DNA of 64,000 nt from Falsigemmobacter faecalis (GCF_003863335.1 NZ_RRAZ01000002.1:124001-188000), one strand, 5' to 3'; positions 9,156 to 18,351 are shown, numbered from the stretch's first letter. Numbers and translations are program-made. Notes: generated from the sequence alone by a model not told the origin.

Positions 9156-9762
9156 ACCTCTCGGTGTGATCCTGGCCGGTGGCCTTGCGCGGCGGATGGG
9201 CGGCGGTGACAAGGGGCTGCTGGATCTGGGCGGGCAGACGATCCTTGGCGAAGTGATCGCCCGTCTTGCGCCGCAATGCGCGGGCCTTGTGCTCAACGCC
9301 AATGGCCAGACCGGGCGCTTTTCGGGCTTTGGTCTGCCGGTGATCCCTGATGGCATCCCGGGCTTTCCCGGCCCCCTCGCCGGGGTTCTGGCCGGGATGG
9401 AGCGCGCGGCCGATCTGGGGCTGAGCCATATTCTGACGGCGGCGGCGGATACGCCCTTCATGCCCCGGGATCTGGGCGCGCGCCTTTCGGCGGCCCTCAG
9501 CCCGGGCCGTCCCATTGCCCTTGCCGCCACCCGCGAGGGGGAGCGCCTGATCCGGCAGCCGGTCTTCGGCCTTTGGCCGGTGGCTTTGCGCGGCGATCTG
9601 CGGCAGGCCATTGAGGGGGGGCTGTCGAAAATCGTGCTCTGGACCGACCGCCACGGCACGGCGCTGGCGGAGTTTGACCCCGGCCCGCCGCATCCTTTCT
9701 TCAATGTGAACACACCCGAAGATCTGGCCGAAGCGCGGGCAATCTGGCAGAAGAACGACTGA
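9148..9762 (+). CDS. mobA: Molybdenum cofactor guanylyltransferase MobA
   Basis: 204 residues, normal for MobA. The N-terminus has the nucleotidyltransferase signature LAGGLARRMGGGDKGLLDLGG split over residues 8-28, with the Arg and Lys that contact GTP. Later AAADTPFMP is the metal-binding Asp loop and FFNVNTPEDL the family C-terminal motif. It joins GMP from GTP to Mo-molybdopterin to make the MGD cofactor used by the FDH encoded nearby. The start overlaps the fdhD stop by 8 bp, indicating translational coupling. Confidence 0.95.
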   Translation: MSKPLGVILAGGLARRMGGGDKGLLDLGGQTILGEVIARLAPQCAGLVLNANGQTGRFSGFGLPVIPDGIPGFPGPLAGVLAGMERAADLGLSHILTAAADTPFMPRDLGARLSAALSPGRPIALAATREGERLIRQPVFGLWPVALRGDLRQAIEGGLSKIVLWTDRHGTALAEFDPGPPHPFFNVNTPEDLAEARAIWQKND

Positions 9763-9782
9763 GACATCTGAGGGGGGCGGCC

Positions 9783-11528
9783 ATGCGGGTCTTCGGCATT
9801 ACGGGGCGCAAAAACGCCGGAAAAACAACGCTGACCGAGAAACTGGTGGCGGAATTGACCGCCCGGGGCTACCGGGTCTCGACCGTCAAACACGCCCATC
9901 ACGCGACAGATGTGGACCAGCCGGGCCGGGACAGCCACCGCCACCGCCAGGCCGGAGCGGTTGAGGTGATCCTCGCCTCCTCCAACCGCTGGGCGCTGAT
10001 GCATGAGTTGCGCGGCGCAACGCCGCCCGAACTCAGCGATCATCTGCAAAAGCTCTCCCGCGTCGATCTGGTGCTGGTCGAGGGCTATAAGCTGGCCCCC
10101 CATCCCAAGCTGGAGATCTGGCGCAAAGCCAATGGCGCGGATCTGCTGGCCCCCGATCATCCGACCATTGAGGTCCTCGCCTCCGATCAGGGCGATGGCG
10201 GCACCGGGCTGCCGGTGCTTGACCCCAATGATGTCACCGGCATCGCCGATTATATTGAAGCGCGCACCGGCCTGACAGAGTTGAAAAAGCGCGGCTCTTC
10301 GATGCCCGAGGGGGTGCGCTGGACCCCGGTGGAGGAGGTTTTCGCCGCGCTGAAAGCCGCCATTCACTCGATTGAGGGCCGGGAAACCGTGGCCCTGAGC
10401 GCGGCCGCAGGCCGGGTGCTGGCCGAAGATGCCATTGCGCGGCGCAGCCATCCGCCGGCCCGCAACTCGGCAGTCGATGGCTATGGCTATGCCTTTGATA
10501 CGGTCGATTTTTCCGCAGGCCCCCTGCCGCTGGCGAAGGGCCGGGCCGCAGCCGGGGTGCCCTATCCGGGCGCGGTGCCGCCGGGGCATCTGCTGCGCAT
10601 TCTGACCGGCGCGCATCTGCCTGAGGGCGTGGATACGGTGGTGCTGCAGGAGCATGTCACCCTGGAGGGCGACCACCTCCGGGTGACCCGTCCGCAGCGC
10701 AAAAAGGGCGCGAACTGCCGCCGCGCGGGCGAAGATATGGCCGCAGGCGATCTGGCGCTGCGGGCGGGCGCTCTGCTGCGCGCGCCGGATCTGGGGCTGG
10801 CTGCGGCCCTCGGGATTGCAGAGCTGACCCTGCGCCCGCGCCTGCGGGTGGGGGTGCTGTCTACCGGCTCTGAGATCGTGCCGCATGATCTGGCCGAAGA
10901 TCACCCGCTGCAGACGCCGGATGCCAACCGCCCGATGCTGCTGGCGGAACTGACGCGCCTTGGCTTTCAGCCGGTCGATTTAGGCATCGTGCCCGACGAC
11001 CGCGACGCGATCCGTGACGCGCTGAGCCGCGCCACCACGCTCTGCGATGCGGTGCTGACCTCGGGCGGGGCCTCTCAGGGCGATGAGGATCACACCGCCG
11101 CCCTGCTGCGCGAAGAGGCCGATCTGCAGGTCTGGCGCGTGGCCGTGAAGCCAGGCCGCCCGCTGGCGCTGGCGCATTGGCAGGGCATGCCGGTCTTTGG
11201 TCTGCCGGGAAACCCCGTGGCGGCCCTGGTCACCGCGTTGATCTTTGCGGTCCCGGCGCTTTACCAGCGCGCGGGCGCGGGCTGGCGGGCGCCCCAGGGC
11301 TTTCTGGTGCCTGCGGGATTTGCGCGTGTGAAACAGGCCGGGCGGCGGGAATATCTGCGCGCAAGGCTTACCGGGGCTGGCACGGCAGAGGCCTTCGTCT
11401 CAGAGGGCTCAGGCCGGGTGTCTGGCCTGTCCTGGGCGGAGGGGCTGATTGAGCTGCCCGATGCCTTTTGCGACATCCGCCCCGGCGATCCGGTGCGCTT
11501 CCTGCCCTTCCAGAGCTTTGGCCCTTAA
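9783..11528 (+). CDS. Bifunctional MobB-MoeA fusion protein
   Basis: 581 residues joining two cofactor proteins. Residues 1 to ~165 are MobB, with the P-loop GRKNAGKTTL, VKHAHH and VEGYKLAPHPKLE. From ~178 to the end is MoeA, with PPARNSAVDGYGYAF, GGASQGDEDHTAALL, KPGRPLALA and GLPGNPVAALVT. MoeA inserts molybdate into molybdopterin; MobB is a GTP-binding partner of MobA. Fusion would place two consecutive cofactor steps on one chain. It is 20 bp downstream of mobA, in the same operon. MobB/MoeA fusions are annotated in other Rhodobacterales, so the arrangement is unusual but not unique. Confidence 0.93.
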   Translation: MRVFGITGRKNAGKTTLTEKLVAELTARGYRVSTVKHAHHATDVDQPGRDSHRHRQAGAVEVILASSNRWALMHELRGATPPELSDHLQKLSRVDLVLVEGYKLAPHPKLEIWRKANGADLLAPDHPTIEVLASDQGDGGTGLPVLDPNDVTGIADYIEARTGLTELKKRGSSMPEGVRWTPVEEVFAALKAAIHSIEGRETVALSAAAGRVLAEDAIARRSHPPARNSAVDGYGYAFDTVDFSAGPLPLAKGRAAAGVPYPGAVPPGHLLRILTGAHLPEGVDTVVLQEHVTLEGDHLRVTRPQRKKGANCRRAGEDMAAGDLALRAGALLRAPDLGLAAALGIAELTLRPRLRVGVLSTGSEIVPHDLAEDHPLQTPDANRPMLLAELTRLGFQPVDLGIVPDDRDAIRDALSRATTLCDAVLTSGGASQGDEDHTAALLREEADLQVWRVAVKPGRPLALAHWQGMPVFGLPGNPVAALVTALIFAVPALYQRAGAGWRAPQGFLVPAGFARVKQAGRREYLRARLTGAGTAEAFVSEGSGRVSGLSWAEGLIELPDAFCDIRPGDPVRFLPFQSFGP

Positions 11529-11540
11529 GCCAGCGGCTCT

Positions 11541-11678
11541 TTATTTCGTCGGGGGCGTCACACGGGCACCCTCGGTCGCATAAGCGACATGGGCGGGGAT
11601 CTGAAACGCCTGGCTCATCTGCCAGGTTGCCCCCGCCAGAACGGCGGCGGTGATTGCGCCAAAAAGGATTGCCTTCAC
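11541..11678 (-). CDS. 45-residue membrane peptide downstream of mrp
   Basis: A short frame starting at GTG 11678 and ending TAA at 11541. GGAGAG sits about 9 bases before the GTG. The product (MKAILFGAITAAVLAGATWQ, then a polar tail ending VTPPTK) has one hydrophobic stretch, readable as an N-terminal membrane anchor or an uncleaved signal. It follows mrp by 29 bp on the same strand and is the last gene of the formate dehydrogenase transcription unit. I do not recognise a family. The ribosome-binding site, position and clean hydrophobic profile argue that it is real. Confidence 0.6.
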   Translation of the reverse strand: MKAILFGAITAAVLAGATWQMSQAFQIPAHVAYATEGARVTPPTK

Positions 11679-11707
11679 GTCTTCTCTCCGGGGTAGCTTG
11701 CAGGCCC

Positions 11708-12811
11708 TCAGATAAGGCCTTTGTCCCTGAGGGCAAGCCGCAGTTCCCCGGCAATTGCGATAAGTGATTGACCAACCTGGCTTTCCGGCTCTGTTGCGAC
11801 GATTGGTCGCCCCAGATCCGCGCCTTTGCGCAGCGCCATGGTCAGCGGGATCTCTCCAAGGAAGGGCACGCCAATGCGGCGGGCCTCCTCTCGGGCGCCG
11901 CCATGGCCGAAGATCTCATGCCGCCCGCCGCAGTCCGGGCAGATGAACTGCGACATATTCTCAATGACGCCCAGCACCGGAACCTCCAGCCTGCGAAACA
12001 TCGCAATGCCGCGGCGCGCATCAATCAGCGCCAGATCCTGCGGCGTTGAGACGATCACCGCCCCCGAGAGCGGGCTTTGCTGCGCCACCGCCAGTTGCGC
12101 ATCACCGGTGCCCGGCGGCATATCGATCAGCAGCACATCCAACCGGCCCCAGTCGACCTCTGCGATCAGCTGGGTGATCGCCGATTGGATCATCGGCCCG
12201 CGCCAGATCATCGCCGTATCGGGATCAACCAGATTGCCCACCGAAAGCGCCTGAATCCCCCAGGCCTCCAGCGGCTTTAACCGCCGCCCGTCTTCCGCAA
12301 GCTGCGGCTTTGCCGTCAACCCCAGCAGCGTCGGCACCGAGGGGCCATAGATATCAGCATCGAGCACGCCGACCTTCAGCCCCAGATGCCGCAGCGCCAG
12401 CGCCAGCGAAATGGTGGTGGTGCTTTTGCCCACACCACCCTTGCCTGAGGCCACGGCCACCACGGCTTTCACCCCTTCCAGCACCTTCGCAGGCGCTTTG
12501 GCGGGCTGCAGCTGCGGCGGGGCGGCCGCGGGCTTCGGGGGCTCAGAGCGCTCGGCGGTCAGCATGACGAGGGCCTTTTGCACCCCCGGCAGACGCTCGG
12601 CCGCCTTTTCAGCCGCAAGGCGGACGGGCTCAAAGGCTTCGGCCTCTGCGGCCGTGACGCGGATTGAAAAACTGACGCGGCCGGGCGCAGGCTCGGTCAT
12701 GGCGCCAAGGCGGCCACTGTCGGCCAGACTGCGGCCATCGGGCAGTCTGACGGATGCCAAAACGGCGCGCAAAGCTGCGCGCCGCCGGTTGAGGTCCATG
12801 GGATCGCTCAT
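11708..12811 (-). CDS. Mrp/NBP35 (ApbC) family Fe-S carrier ATPase
   Basis: 367 residues. The deviant Walker A motif SGKGGVGKST is at 122-131, preceded by a DUF59-like N-terminal part and an Ala/Pro-rich linker. Later come DADIYGPSVP, DMPPGTGDAQL and, near residue 290, a CPDC pair that in homologues bridges an Fe-S cluster between two subunits. Members deliver Fe-S clusters to apoproteins, and some are needed for multi-cluster redox enzymes. It overlaps the FDH gamma-subunit gene by 4 bp (ATGA), which suggests a role in loading FdhA and FdhB clusters; that role is inferred. A second ATG (residue 5) is a possible start. Confidence 0.9.
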   Translation of the reverse strand: MSDPMDLNRRRAALRAVLASVRLPDGRSLADSGRLGAMTEPAPGRVSFSIRVTAAEAEAFEPVRLAAEKAAERLPGVQKALVMLTAERSEPPKPAAAPPQLQPAKAPAKVLEGVKAVVAVASGKGGVGKSTTTISLALALRHLGLKVGVLDADIYGPSVPTLLGLTAKPQLAEDGRRLKPLEAWGIQALSVGNLVDPDTAMIWRGPMIQSAITQLIAEVDWGRLDVLLIDMPPGTGDAQLAVAQQSPLSGAVIVSTPQDLALIDARRGIAMFRRLEVPVLGVIENMSQFICPDCGGRHEIFGHGGAREEARRIGVPFLGEIPLTMALRKGADLGRPIVATEPESQVGQSLIAIAGELRLALRDKGLI

Positions 12812-13812
12812 TCTGCCGGGGTGACCTCACCGCCGGGGCCACGGCGCTGCACGGCGCCACGGGCAAGCTCTTCTTCCAGCCAGAGCGAGTGGTGCTGCTC
12901 GGCCCAGTTCACATCGACCTGACCGCTGGTCATGGCATCGAGCGCGCCTTCGGTGCCAACGGTGCCGATGTAGATATGACCAAGGATCATCGCCATCATA
13001 CCGCTGGCGATCAGCGCATGGGCAATCTGTGCCAGCTGCCAGTCGGTCGCGCTGTTGAGGAACCAGGGGAACATCAGCAGCAGACCCGAGGCCGAGACCA
13101 GACCCCCGCCCACAACCACGCCCCAGAAGACGATCTTCTGACCGGCGTTGAATTTCTTCGCCGGCGGGTGCTTGCCCTTGACCAGCAGGCCACCGCCCTC
13201 TTTCAGCCAGCGCAGATCCAGCCTGTTGGGGATGTTGTGACGCACCCACATCACGAAGGTGATCACCACGCAGAGCATGAAGGGCCAGGCCAGATAGTTA
13301 TGCGCCAGCTTGCCCAGATAGGTCAGCGAGCCAAAGGCCTCATAGCCCAGCCAGGGCATCACGATATAGCGCCCGACCGCAACATTGATCCCCGAAAGCG
13401 CCAGCACGATGAAGCTGGTCGCCATGGTCCAGTGCACCGTGCGCTCAAAGATATTGAAGCGTGTGATGGTGCGGCCCGAACGGCCCGCCTCAATCGCCAG
13501 ACGGCCTTTGACCATGAAAAAGACCAAAAGCGCCAGCGCAGTGCCGACCAGCGCCACGCCCATCACCCGGTCCGAGACCCCAAGGTTAAAGCCCATCCAG
13601 GTCTTATTGGACGGCTTTTCCAGATCCGCGGCCCTGGCATCGGGGATCGAGATCCGGCCCGAGATGGTCTCACCCGGCTTCAGCGCGTCCAGAAGCTGCT
13701 GCTCCTGCACCGAAGACGCGGTGGGGTTCACCGGCTGCTGCGCCATGACCGGCGCGGAAAACCCAAGGGTCGCCCCAAGGACCAGGGCTGCGAGTTTAAA
13801 ACGAAGCGTCAT
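12808..13812 (-). CDS. Formate dehydrogenase gamma subunit, membrane cytochrome b
   Basis: About 334 residues. An N-terminal signal-like segment (KLAALVLGATLGF...APVMAQ) is followed by a periplasmic stretch and four further membrane segments. Histidines in FERTVHW, KLAHNYLAW and ALIASGM-ILGHIYIG contexts fit the diheme cytochrome b556 family. It anchors the enzyme and passes electrons from FdhB to quinone. I chose ATG 13812, preceded by a GAGGGGGG purine tract; an upstream TTG at 13827 would overlap fdhB. Its stop overlaps the mrp start in ATGA. Confidence 0.92.
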   Translation of the reverse strand: MTLRFKLAALVLGATLGFSAPVMAQQPVNPTASSVQEQQLLDALKPGETISGRISIPDARAADLEKPSNKTWMGFNLGVSDRVMGVALVGTALALLVFFMVKGRLAIEAGRSGRTITRFNIFERTVHWTMATSFIVLALSGINVAVGRYIVMPWLGYEAFGSLTYLGKLAHNYLAWPFMLCVVITFVMWVRHNIPNRLDLRWLKEGGGLLVKGKHPPAKKFNAGQKIVFWGVVVGGGLVSASGLLLMFPWFLNSATDWQLAQIAHALIASGMMAMILGHIYIGTVGTEGALDAMTSGQVDVNWAEQHHSLWLEEELARGAVQRRGPGGEVTPAE

Positions 13813-13823
13813 CCCTGCCCCCC

Positions 13824-14426
13824 TCAAGCCGATACATTGATGGTTTCGCCATAGGCGGTTTTCCAGCCCCAGGCGCCCGAGCCGTAACCGCGGGTCACCA
13901 CGCGCTCACGGTAGATCTCGGCGATGATATCGCCATCCCCCGCCAGCAGCGATTTGGTCGAGCACATCTCAGCGCAGAGCGGCAGTTTGCCCTCGGCCAG
14001 ACGGTTCGCGCCATATTTCTCATATTCCGCGATCGAAAGATCTTCTTCGGGGCCGCCTGAGCAATAGGTGCATTTGTCCATCTTGCCGCGCGACCCGAAG
14101 TTCGAAGCTTTGGGATACTGCGGCGCGCCGAAGGGGCAGGCATAAAAGCAATAGCCACAGCCGATGCAGGTGTCTTTGTTGTGCAAAACCACACCATCAT
14201 TGGTGGTGTAGAAGCAGTTCACCGGGCAGACCTGCGCGCAGGGCGCATCGGTGCAATGCATACAGGCCATCGAGACCGAACGCTCGCCCGGCAGACCATC
14301 ATTGATGGTCACCACGCGGCGGCGGTTGATGCCCCAGGGCACCTCATGCTCGTTTTTGCAGGCGGTGACGCAGGCGTTGCACTCGATGCAGCGGTCCGCG
14401 TCGCAGAGAAATTTCATACGTGCCAT
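13824..14426 (-). CDS. Formate dehydrogenase beta subunit, four-cluster ferredoxin
   Basis: 200 residues carrying four 4Fe-4S binding sets: CIECNACVTAC near the N-terminus, CMHCTDAPCAQVCP, CIGCGYCFYACPFG, and a last set built from CTYC plus CAEMC. This is the electron-transfer subunit that wires FdhA to the cytochrome b subunit. It is shorter than enteric FdnH, which has an extra C-terminal membrane helix; none is visible here. The gene lies between fdhA (10 bp upstream) and the gamma-subunit gene. Confidence 0.94.
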   Translation of the reverse strand: MARMKFLCDADRCIECNACVTACKNEHEVPWGINRRRVVTINDGLPGERSVSMACMHCTDAPCAQVCPVNCFYTTNDGVVLHNKDTCIGCGYCFYACPFGAPQYPKASNFGSRGKMDKCTYCSGGPEEDLSIAEYEKYGANRLAEGKLPLCAEMCSTKSLLAGDGDIIAEIYRERVVTRGYGSGAWGWKTAYGETINVSA

Positions 14427-14436
14427 GTCGCGCCCC

Positions 14437-17409
14437 TTATGCTGCCGCTTCGATCCGGCAAAGCGTGGCTTTGCCTTCGTGCATGCCCGTCACCGGATCG
14501 TAACCATAGGTGGTCACGGCGTTGACGGATTCCCCCAGCACGACCGGATCGGTGCCCTGCGGATATTTCCCGCGCTGATCTTCACCCATGAACCAGCCCG
14601 CAAAGTGGAAGGGCATGAAGGCCACACCCGGTGCCACACGGTCGGTCACCAGCGCTTTCACGCGGACTTTTGCGTTTTCTTCCGGCCCGTAGACCCAGAT
14701 CCAGGCGCCGTCTTTGATGCCCTTGGCGGCCGCATCTTTGGTGTTCACTTCGCAGAACATGTCCTGCTGAAGCTCTGCAAGCCAGGGGTTCGAGCGGGTC
14801 TCTTCGCCGCCGCCCTCAAACTCAACCAGACGCCCCGAGGTGAGAACGGTCGGGAACTGATCAAAGAGTTTCTGCTCAACCGCGCGGGCCTGGATGGTGT
14901 GGCCGATATTGGGCATCCGCAGCTGACGGCCGTCTTCGCGGGTCGGATATTCCGCCACAAGGTCGGGACGCGGGGTATAGATCGGCTCGCGGTGGACCGG
15001 CACCGGATCGGGCAGGTTCCAGGCGATGACGCGGGCCTTGCCATTGCCGAAGGGCACGCAGCCATGGGCAATCGCCACCCGCTGAATGCCGCCCGACAGA
15101 TCGAGCGTCCAGGAGACTTTGGCGATCTTTTCCGGATCACCGCCGCCGATTTTTTCAATCACGGCACGCTCTTCCGCGGTCAGCTCAGAATCCCAGCCCA
15201 GCTTTTGCAGCAGCGCCATGGTGAATTCCGGATAGCCATCCTCGATGTCCGAGCCGACGGGCCAGCTGTCTTCAGCCAGCAGCGAGACGCCCTCACGCTC
15301 CAAGCCAAAGCGCGGACGGAAGGCACCGCCACCCTCTGCGACCGGGACATTGGTGTTGTAAAGGACGTGGGTGCCGGGGTGCTTCATCTCGGGCGTGCCC
15401 CAGCAGGGCCAGGGCAGACCGTAGTAATCGCCGCCGACTTCCGGATCATCCTTCGGGGCCCGCAGGGTGATGATGTCAAACTTATCCTGATTGCGCATAT
15501 GCGCTTTCAGACGCTCGGGCGACTGACCGGTATAGCCGGTCGACCAGCCGCCGCGGTTGACCTCCCGCAGGATGGATTCCGCCGTCGGCTCTTTGGAGAA
15601 TTTGCCGTCGACCATCTCAAAGGTTTTGAACATCTCATCTGCAAAGCCGAGACGCTGCGACAGACGGTAGATCACCGCATAGTCGTTGTCGGATTCGAAA
15701 ATCGGCTCAACCACCTTCTCGCCCCACTGCAGCGAGCGGTTCGAGGCGGTGCGGCTGCCGTGGCACTCAAAGTTGGTGCAGATCGGCAGCAGATAGGTGT
15801 TATCCGTGCGGGTATGCAGCGCGGCAAAGGTCGTCGGATGGGGGTCAGCCACCACCAGAAGATCCAGCGCGTTCATGCCGTTTTGTGCCGCCTTCATCCG
15901 CGGGATGGTATTCGCGCCGTGGCCAAAGACCACCATGGCCTTAATGCCGTCCTGCTGATCGACGTCATCCGCATCGAGAAGTGCGGCATCGAACCAGCGG
16001 GTCGAGGGGATCCCCGAGACTTCCATGTTCTGCGCGCGCGTCCGCGCTTCGCGGCCCTGTTTGGCGGGCACGTCGTCGAAGCGGCTCTCGATATAGCTGA
16101 AGGGCACATCCCAGACCCGGCACCAATGCGCCCAGGCCGCCGGAGCGAGGCCGTAGTAGCAGGGCAGGTTCCCCACATCGAGGCCCATATCCGTCGCGCC
16201 CTGCACGTTGGTATGGCCGCGGAAGATATTCGCGCCCATGCCGATGTCGCCGACATTGCCGGTGGCGAGCAGCAGGGTGCAATAGGCCCGCACGTTGGCG
16301 GTGCCAACGGTGTGCTGCGTGCCGCCCATGCACCAGATGAAGGTCGCAGGCTTCACCGTGGCAAAGGTCTGAGCAACGCGCTTGACGACCTCTTCTGTCA
16401 GGCCGGTGACGCGCTCCACTTCCGCCGGGTTCCACTTCATGATTTCGGCTTTCGCCTCATCAAAACCGTAGACGCGCTTGCGGATGAAGTCTTTGTCTTC
16501 CCAGCCGTTTTCAAAGATATGCCAGAGCATGCCCCAGATCACGGCGATATCCGTGCCGGGACGAATGCGCACAAATTCGGTGGCATGAGCCGCCGTGCGG
16601 GTCATGCGCGGGTCAAGCACGAAGACATTCGCCCGCTGGGTCTCTTTGCCCGACAGGATGTGCTGCATGGCAACCGGATGCGCCTCAGCCGCGTTCGAGC
16701 CCATGAAAATCAGGGTCTTAGCGTTGCGGATGTCGTTATAGCTGTTGGTCTGCGCGCCATAGCCCCAGGTATTCGCCACACCGGCCACGGTGGTCGAGTG
16801 GCAGATCCGGGCCTGGTGATCGACGTTATTGGTGCCCCAGAAGGCCGAGAATTTGCGGAACAGATAAGAGGCTTCGTTGGTGAATTTCGCCGAGCCCAGC
16901 ATGTAAACCGAATCCGCACCCGATTTTTCGCGAATCTCCAGCATCTTCGCGCCGATTTCGTCGATCGCCTGCTCCCAGGTGATGCGCACCCAGTCACCGC
17001 CGACCTTCTTCATCGGATATTTCAGACGGCGGTCGCCATGCACCAGCTCACGCGACGAGGCCCCTTTGGCGCAATGCGAGCCACGGTTGATCGGGCTTTC
17101 AAAAGCGGGCTCCTGGCCGACCCAGACGCCGTTTTGCACTTCGGCGATGACCGAGCAGCCCACCGAGCAGTGGGTGCACATGTTTTTGCGCCGCTCTGCG
17201 GGGGCCGCATGATTATGCGGCGTCGCGGCTTCGGCGCGCTGAAAAAGCCCGCCCGAAAGCGAGGAGACCGCCGCAAGGCCACCCACAGCCACGCCCGAGC
17301 GGCGCAGGAAGCTGCGGCGGTCCAGCCGGCGCTGGCCCATGCCGAGGAAGCTTTGTGCAAGCGCGCCGCCGGTGCCGGAGGCCTGAATATTTTTGCGTTT
17401 GATCAGCAT
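14437..17409 (-). CDS. Formate dehydrogenase catalytic alpha subunit, Mo-bis-MGD, Tat-exported
   Basis: 990 residues, full length for the family. A Tat signal is visible (LDRRSFLRR, then a mild hydrophobic stretch to about residue 62). The N-terminal 4Fe-4S cluster uses Cys78, Cys81, Cys85 and Cys113. The molybdenum ligand is Cys203 followed by His204 in HQARICHSTT, where E. coli FdnG has selenocysteine; no in-frame TGA is needed. Molybdopterin-oxidoreductase blocks run through the rest. It oxidises formate to CO2 on the periplasmic side. Genes for the Tat small protein, TorD chaperone and FdhD nearby supply export and cofactor functions. Upstream spacing to the small Tat gene is only 1 bp. 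Confidence 0.96.
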   Translation of the reverse strand: MLIKRKNIQASGTGGALAQSFLGMGQRRLDRRSFLRRSGVAVGGLAAVSSLSGGLFQRAEAATPHNHAAPAERRKNMCTHCSVGCSVIAEVQNGVWVGQEPAFESPINRGSHCAKGASSRELVHGDRRLKYPMKKVGGDWVRITWEQAIDEIGAKMLEIREKSGADSVYMLGSAKFTNEASYLFRKFSAFWGTNNVDHQARICHSTTVAGVANTWGYGAQTNSYNDIRNAKTLIFMGSNAAEAHPVAMQHILSGKETQRANVFVLDPRMTRTAAHATEFVRIRPGTDIAVIWGMLWHIFENGWEDKDFIRKRVYGFDEAKAEIMKWNPAEVERVTGLTEEVVKRVAQTFATVKPATFIWCMGGTQHTVGTANVRAYCTLLLATGNVGDIGMGANIFRGHTNVQGATDMGLDVGNLPCYYGLAPAAWAHWCRVWDVPFSYIESRFDDVPAKQGREARTRAQNMEVSGIPSTRWFDAALLDADDVDQQDGIKAMVVFGHGANTIPRMKAAQNGMNALDLLVVADPHPTTFAALHTRTDNTYLLPICTNFECHGSRTASNRSLQWGEKVVEPIFESDNDYAVIYRLSQRLGFADEMFKTFEMVDGKFSKEPTAESILREVNRGGWSTGYTGQSPERLKAHMRNQDKFDIITLRAPKDDPEVGGDYYGLPWPCWGTPEMKHPGTHVLYNTNVPVAEGGGAFRPRFGLEREGVSLLAEDSWPVGSDIEDGYPEFTMALLQKLGWDSELTAEERAVIEKIGGGDPEKIAKVSWTLDLSGGIQRVAIAHGCVPFGNGKARVIAWNLPDPVPVHREPIYTPRPDLVAEYPTREDGRQLRMPNIGHTIQARAVEQKLFDQFPTVLTSGRLVEFEGGGEETRSNPWLAELQQDMFCEVNTKDAAAKGIKDGAWIWVYGPEENAKVRVKALVTDRVAPGVAFMPFHFAGWFMGEDQRGKYPQGTDPVVLGESVNAVTTYGYDPVTGMHEGKATLCRIEAAA

Positions 17410-17410
17410 C

Positions 17411-17629
17411 TTACTTCTTCTCCGGCCAGACGAAGCGATTGACGTGATAGAACTGCTTCACATGCTCACTGTCGGGCTGATAGCGGGCTTTGGTGCGTGC
17501 ATCGCCGGTCTCTTTGCCAAAAGCCGGAAGCGCGCCGCCCCCGGCGAGCCCCATGGCGGCAAGGCCGAGCGAGGCACCGAAAAAGCCGCGCCGTCCGACT
17601 TTCGGGCCAGTCCTTTTGCTGTCTGACAT
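17411..17629 (-). CDS. Small Tat-signal protein of the formate dehydrogenase region
   Basis: 72 residues that are almost entirely a twin-arginine leader: KVGRRGFFGASLGLAAMGLAGGGALPAFG, given here in two parts around the RR at about residues 13-14, and then a short polar tail ending VWPEKK. It matches the family described as formate dehydrogenase region Tat target. Its function is unknown; being placed directly before fdhA it may help FdhA export or assembly. ATG 17629 is preceded by GGAGAG. A GTG three codons upstream is less likely. Confidence 0.85.
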   Translation of the reverse strand: MSDSKRTGPKVGRRGFFGASLGLAAMGLAGGGALPAFGKETGDARTKARYQPDSEHVKQFYHVNRFVWPEKK

Positions 17630-17643
17630 TCTCTCCACTCCCC

Positions 17644-18267
17644 TCAGGCCGCCTCAGGTGCTTCTGCGGCAAGCGCAAAGCCCTGTGCTTCGATTTCCAT
17701 AAACAGACGCCCCACGCGGCCCACAGCGGCATAAAACTTTGCCGCAGGCGCTTTTTCCAGGTCGTCAAAGAACATCCCCGCCCAGGGGGCGAGGTGGCGG
17801 TTGAAAAAGAGGGCCTCACCCGGACCCGCCTCCCCCGCCGTCAGGCTGCCGCCCGCAAAAGCCGCCATGACCGCGCATAAAAGCGCAATCCGGTCTTCCG
17901 GATCATGATCCCCCGCCCGCCGCGCAATCCCCAGTGCCGCGAGATCGCCGCGCAGCACCGCAAGCGGGCGCTCATTGAGAAAACCGGTCAGATAGAAAGA
18001 GGCATAGGGCAGCAGCTCGCCCCGCCCGACGCCGATAAAGAGGTCGAAAAACTCGCGCTCAACCGCCTCCGGGGTGGTCGAGGCGGCCGCTTTTGCCAGA
18101 TCCGCCCAGGCCGCGCCAAGCGCAGAGCCTTCGTCGGGTGAAAGATCGGACAGCGCCCGAAGCACATCGGCCGGGGGAGAGGCCGCAAGCAGCAGCGCGA
18201 GCGCGTCATAGCTCTCGGCGCGGCGGTCATCGGTCTCATCCCGGGGCTGGGAAGCGGAACGGGTCAA
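17644..18267 (-). CDS. TorD-family molecular chaperone for formate dehydrogenase
   Basis: 207 residues, all-helical TorD/DmsD type. The conserved block LLPYASFYLTGFLNERPLAVLRGDL, split around residues 100-125, and the following HDPEDRIALL motif are clear. Such proteins bind the Tat signal of molybdoenzymes, hold them back until the cofactor is in place, and protect them. The start is TTG at 18267 with AGAGG upstream; no better ATG exists. It is the first gene of the fdhA transcription segment, preceded by an AT-richer 84-bp gap. Confidence 0.9.
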   Translation of the reverse strand: MTRSASQPRDETDDRRAESYDALALLLAASPPADVLRALSDLSPDEGSALGAAWADLAKAAASTTPEAVEREFFDLFIGVGRGELLPYASFYLTGFLNERPLAVLRGDLAALGIARRAGDHDPEDRIALLCAVMAAFAGGSLTAGEAGPGEALFFNRHLAPWAGMFFDDLEKAPAAKFYAAVGRVGRLFMEIEAQGFALAAEAPEAA

Positions 18268-18351
18268 TATTTACCTCTTACCTGGCAAAATGCTGGGTAC
18301 GCCGGAACAAACAGCGTTCAGCGTAAAAAACTACACTCTTTACAGCTTTAT

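Noticed and set aside
14437-17409. Possible selenocysteine in FdhA
   Set aside because: The molybdenum ligand position reads a Cys codon (Cys203) and the frame has no internal TGA.
14251-17442. Very long open frame on the plus strand opposite fdhA
   Set aside because: It is the mirror of a clear 990-residue formate dehydrogenase; its translation is His/Arg/Ala-rich with no domain, as expected from the high-GC codon bias of the real gene.
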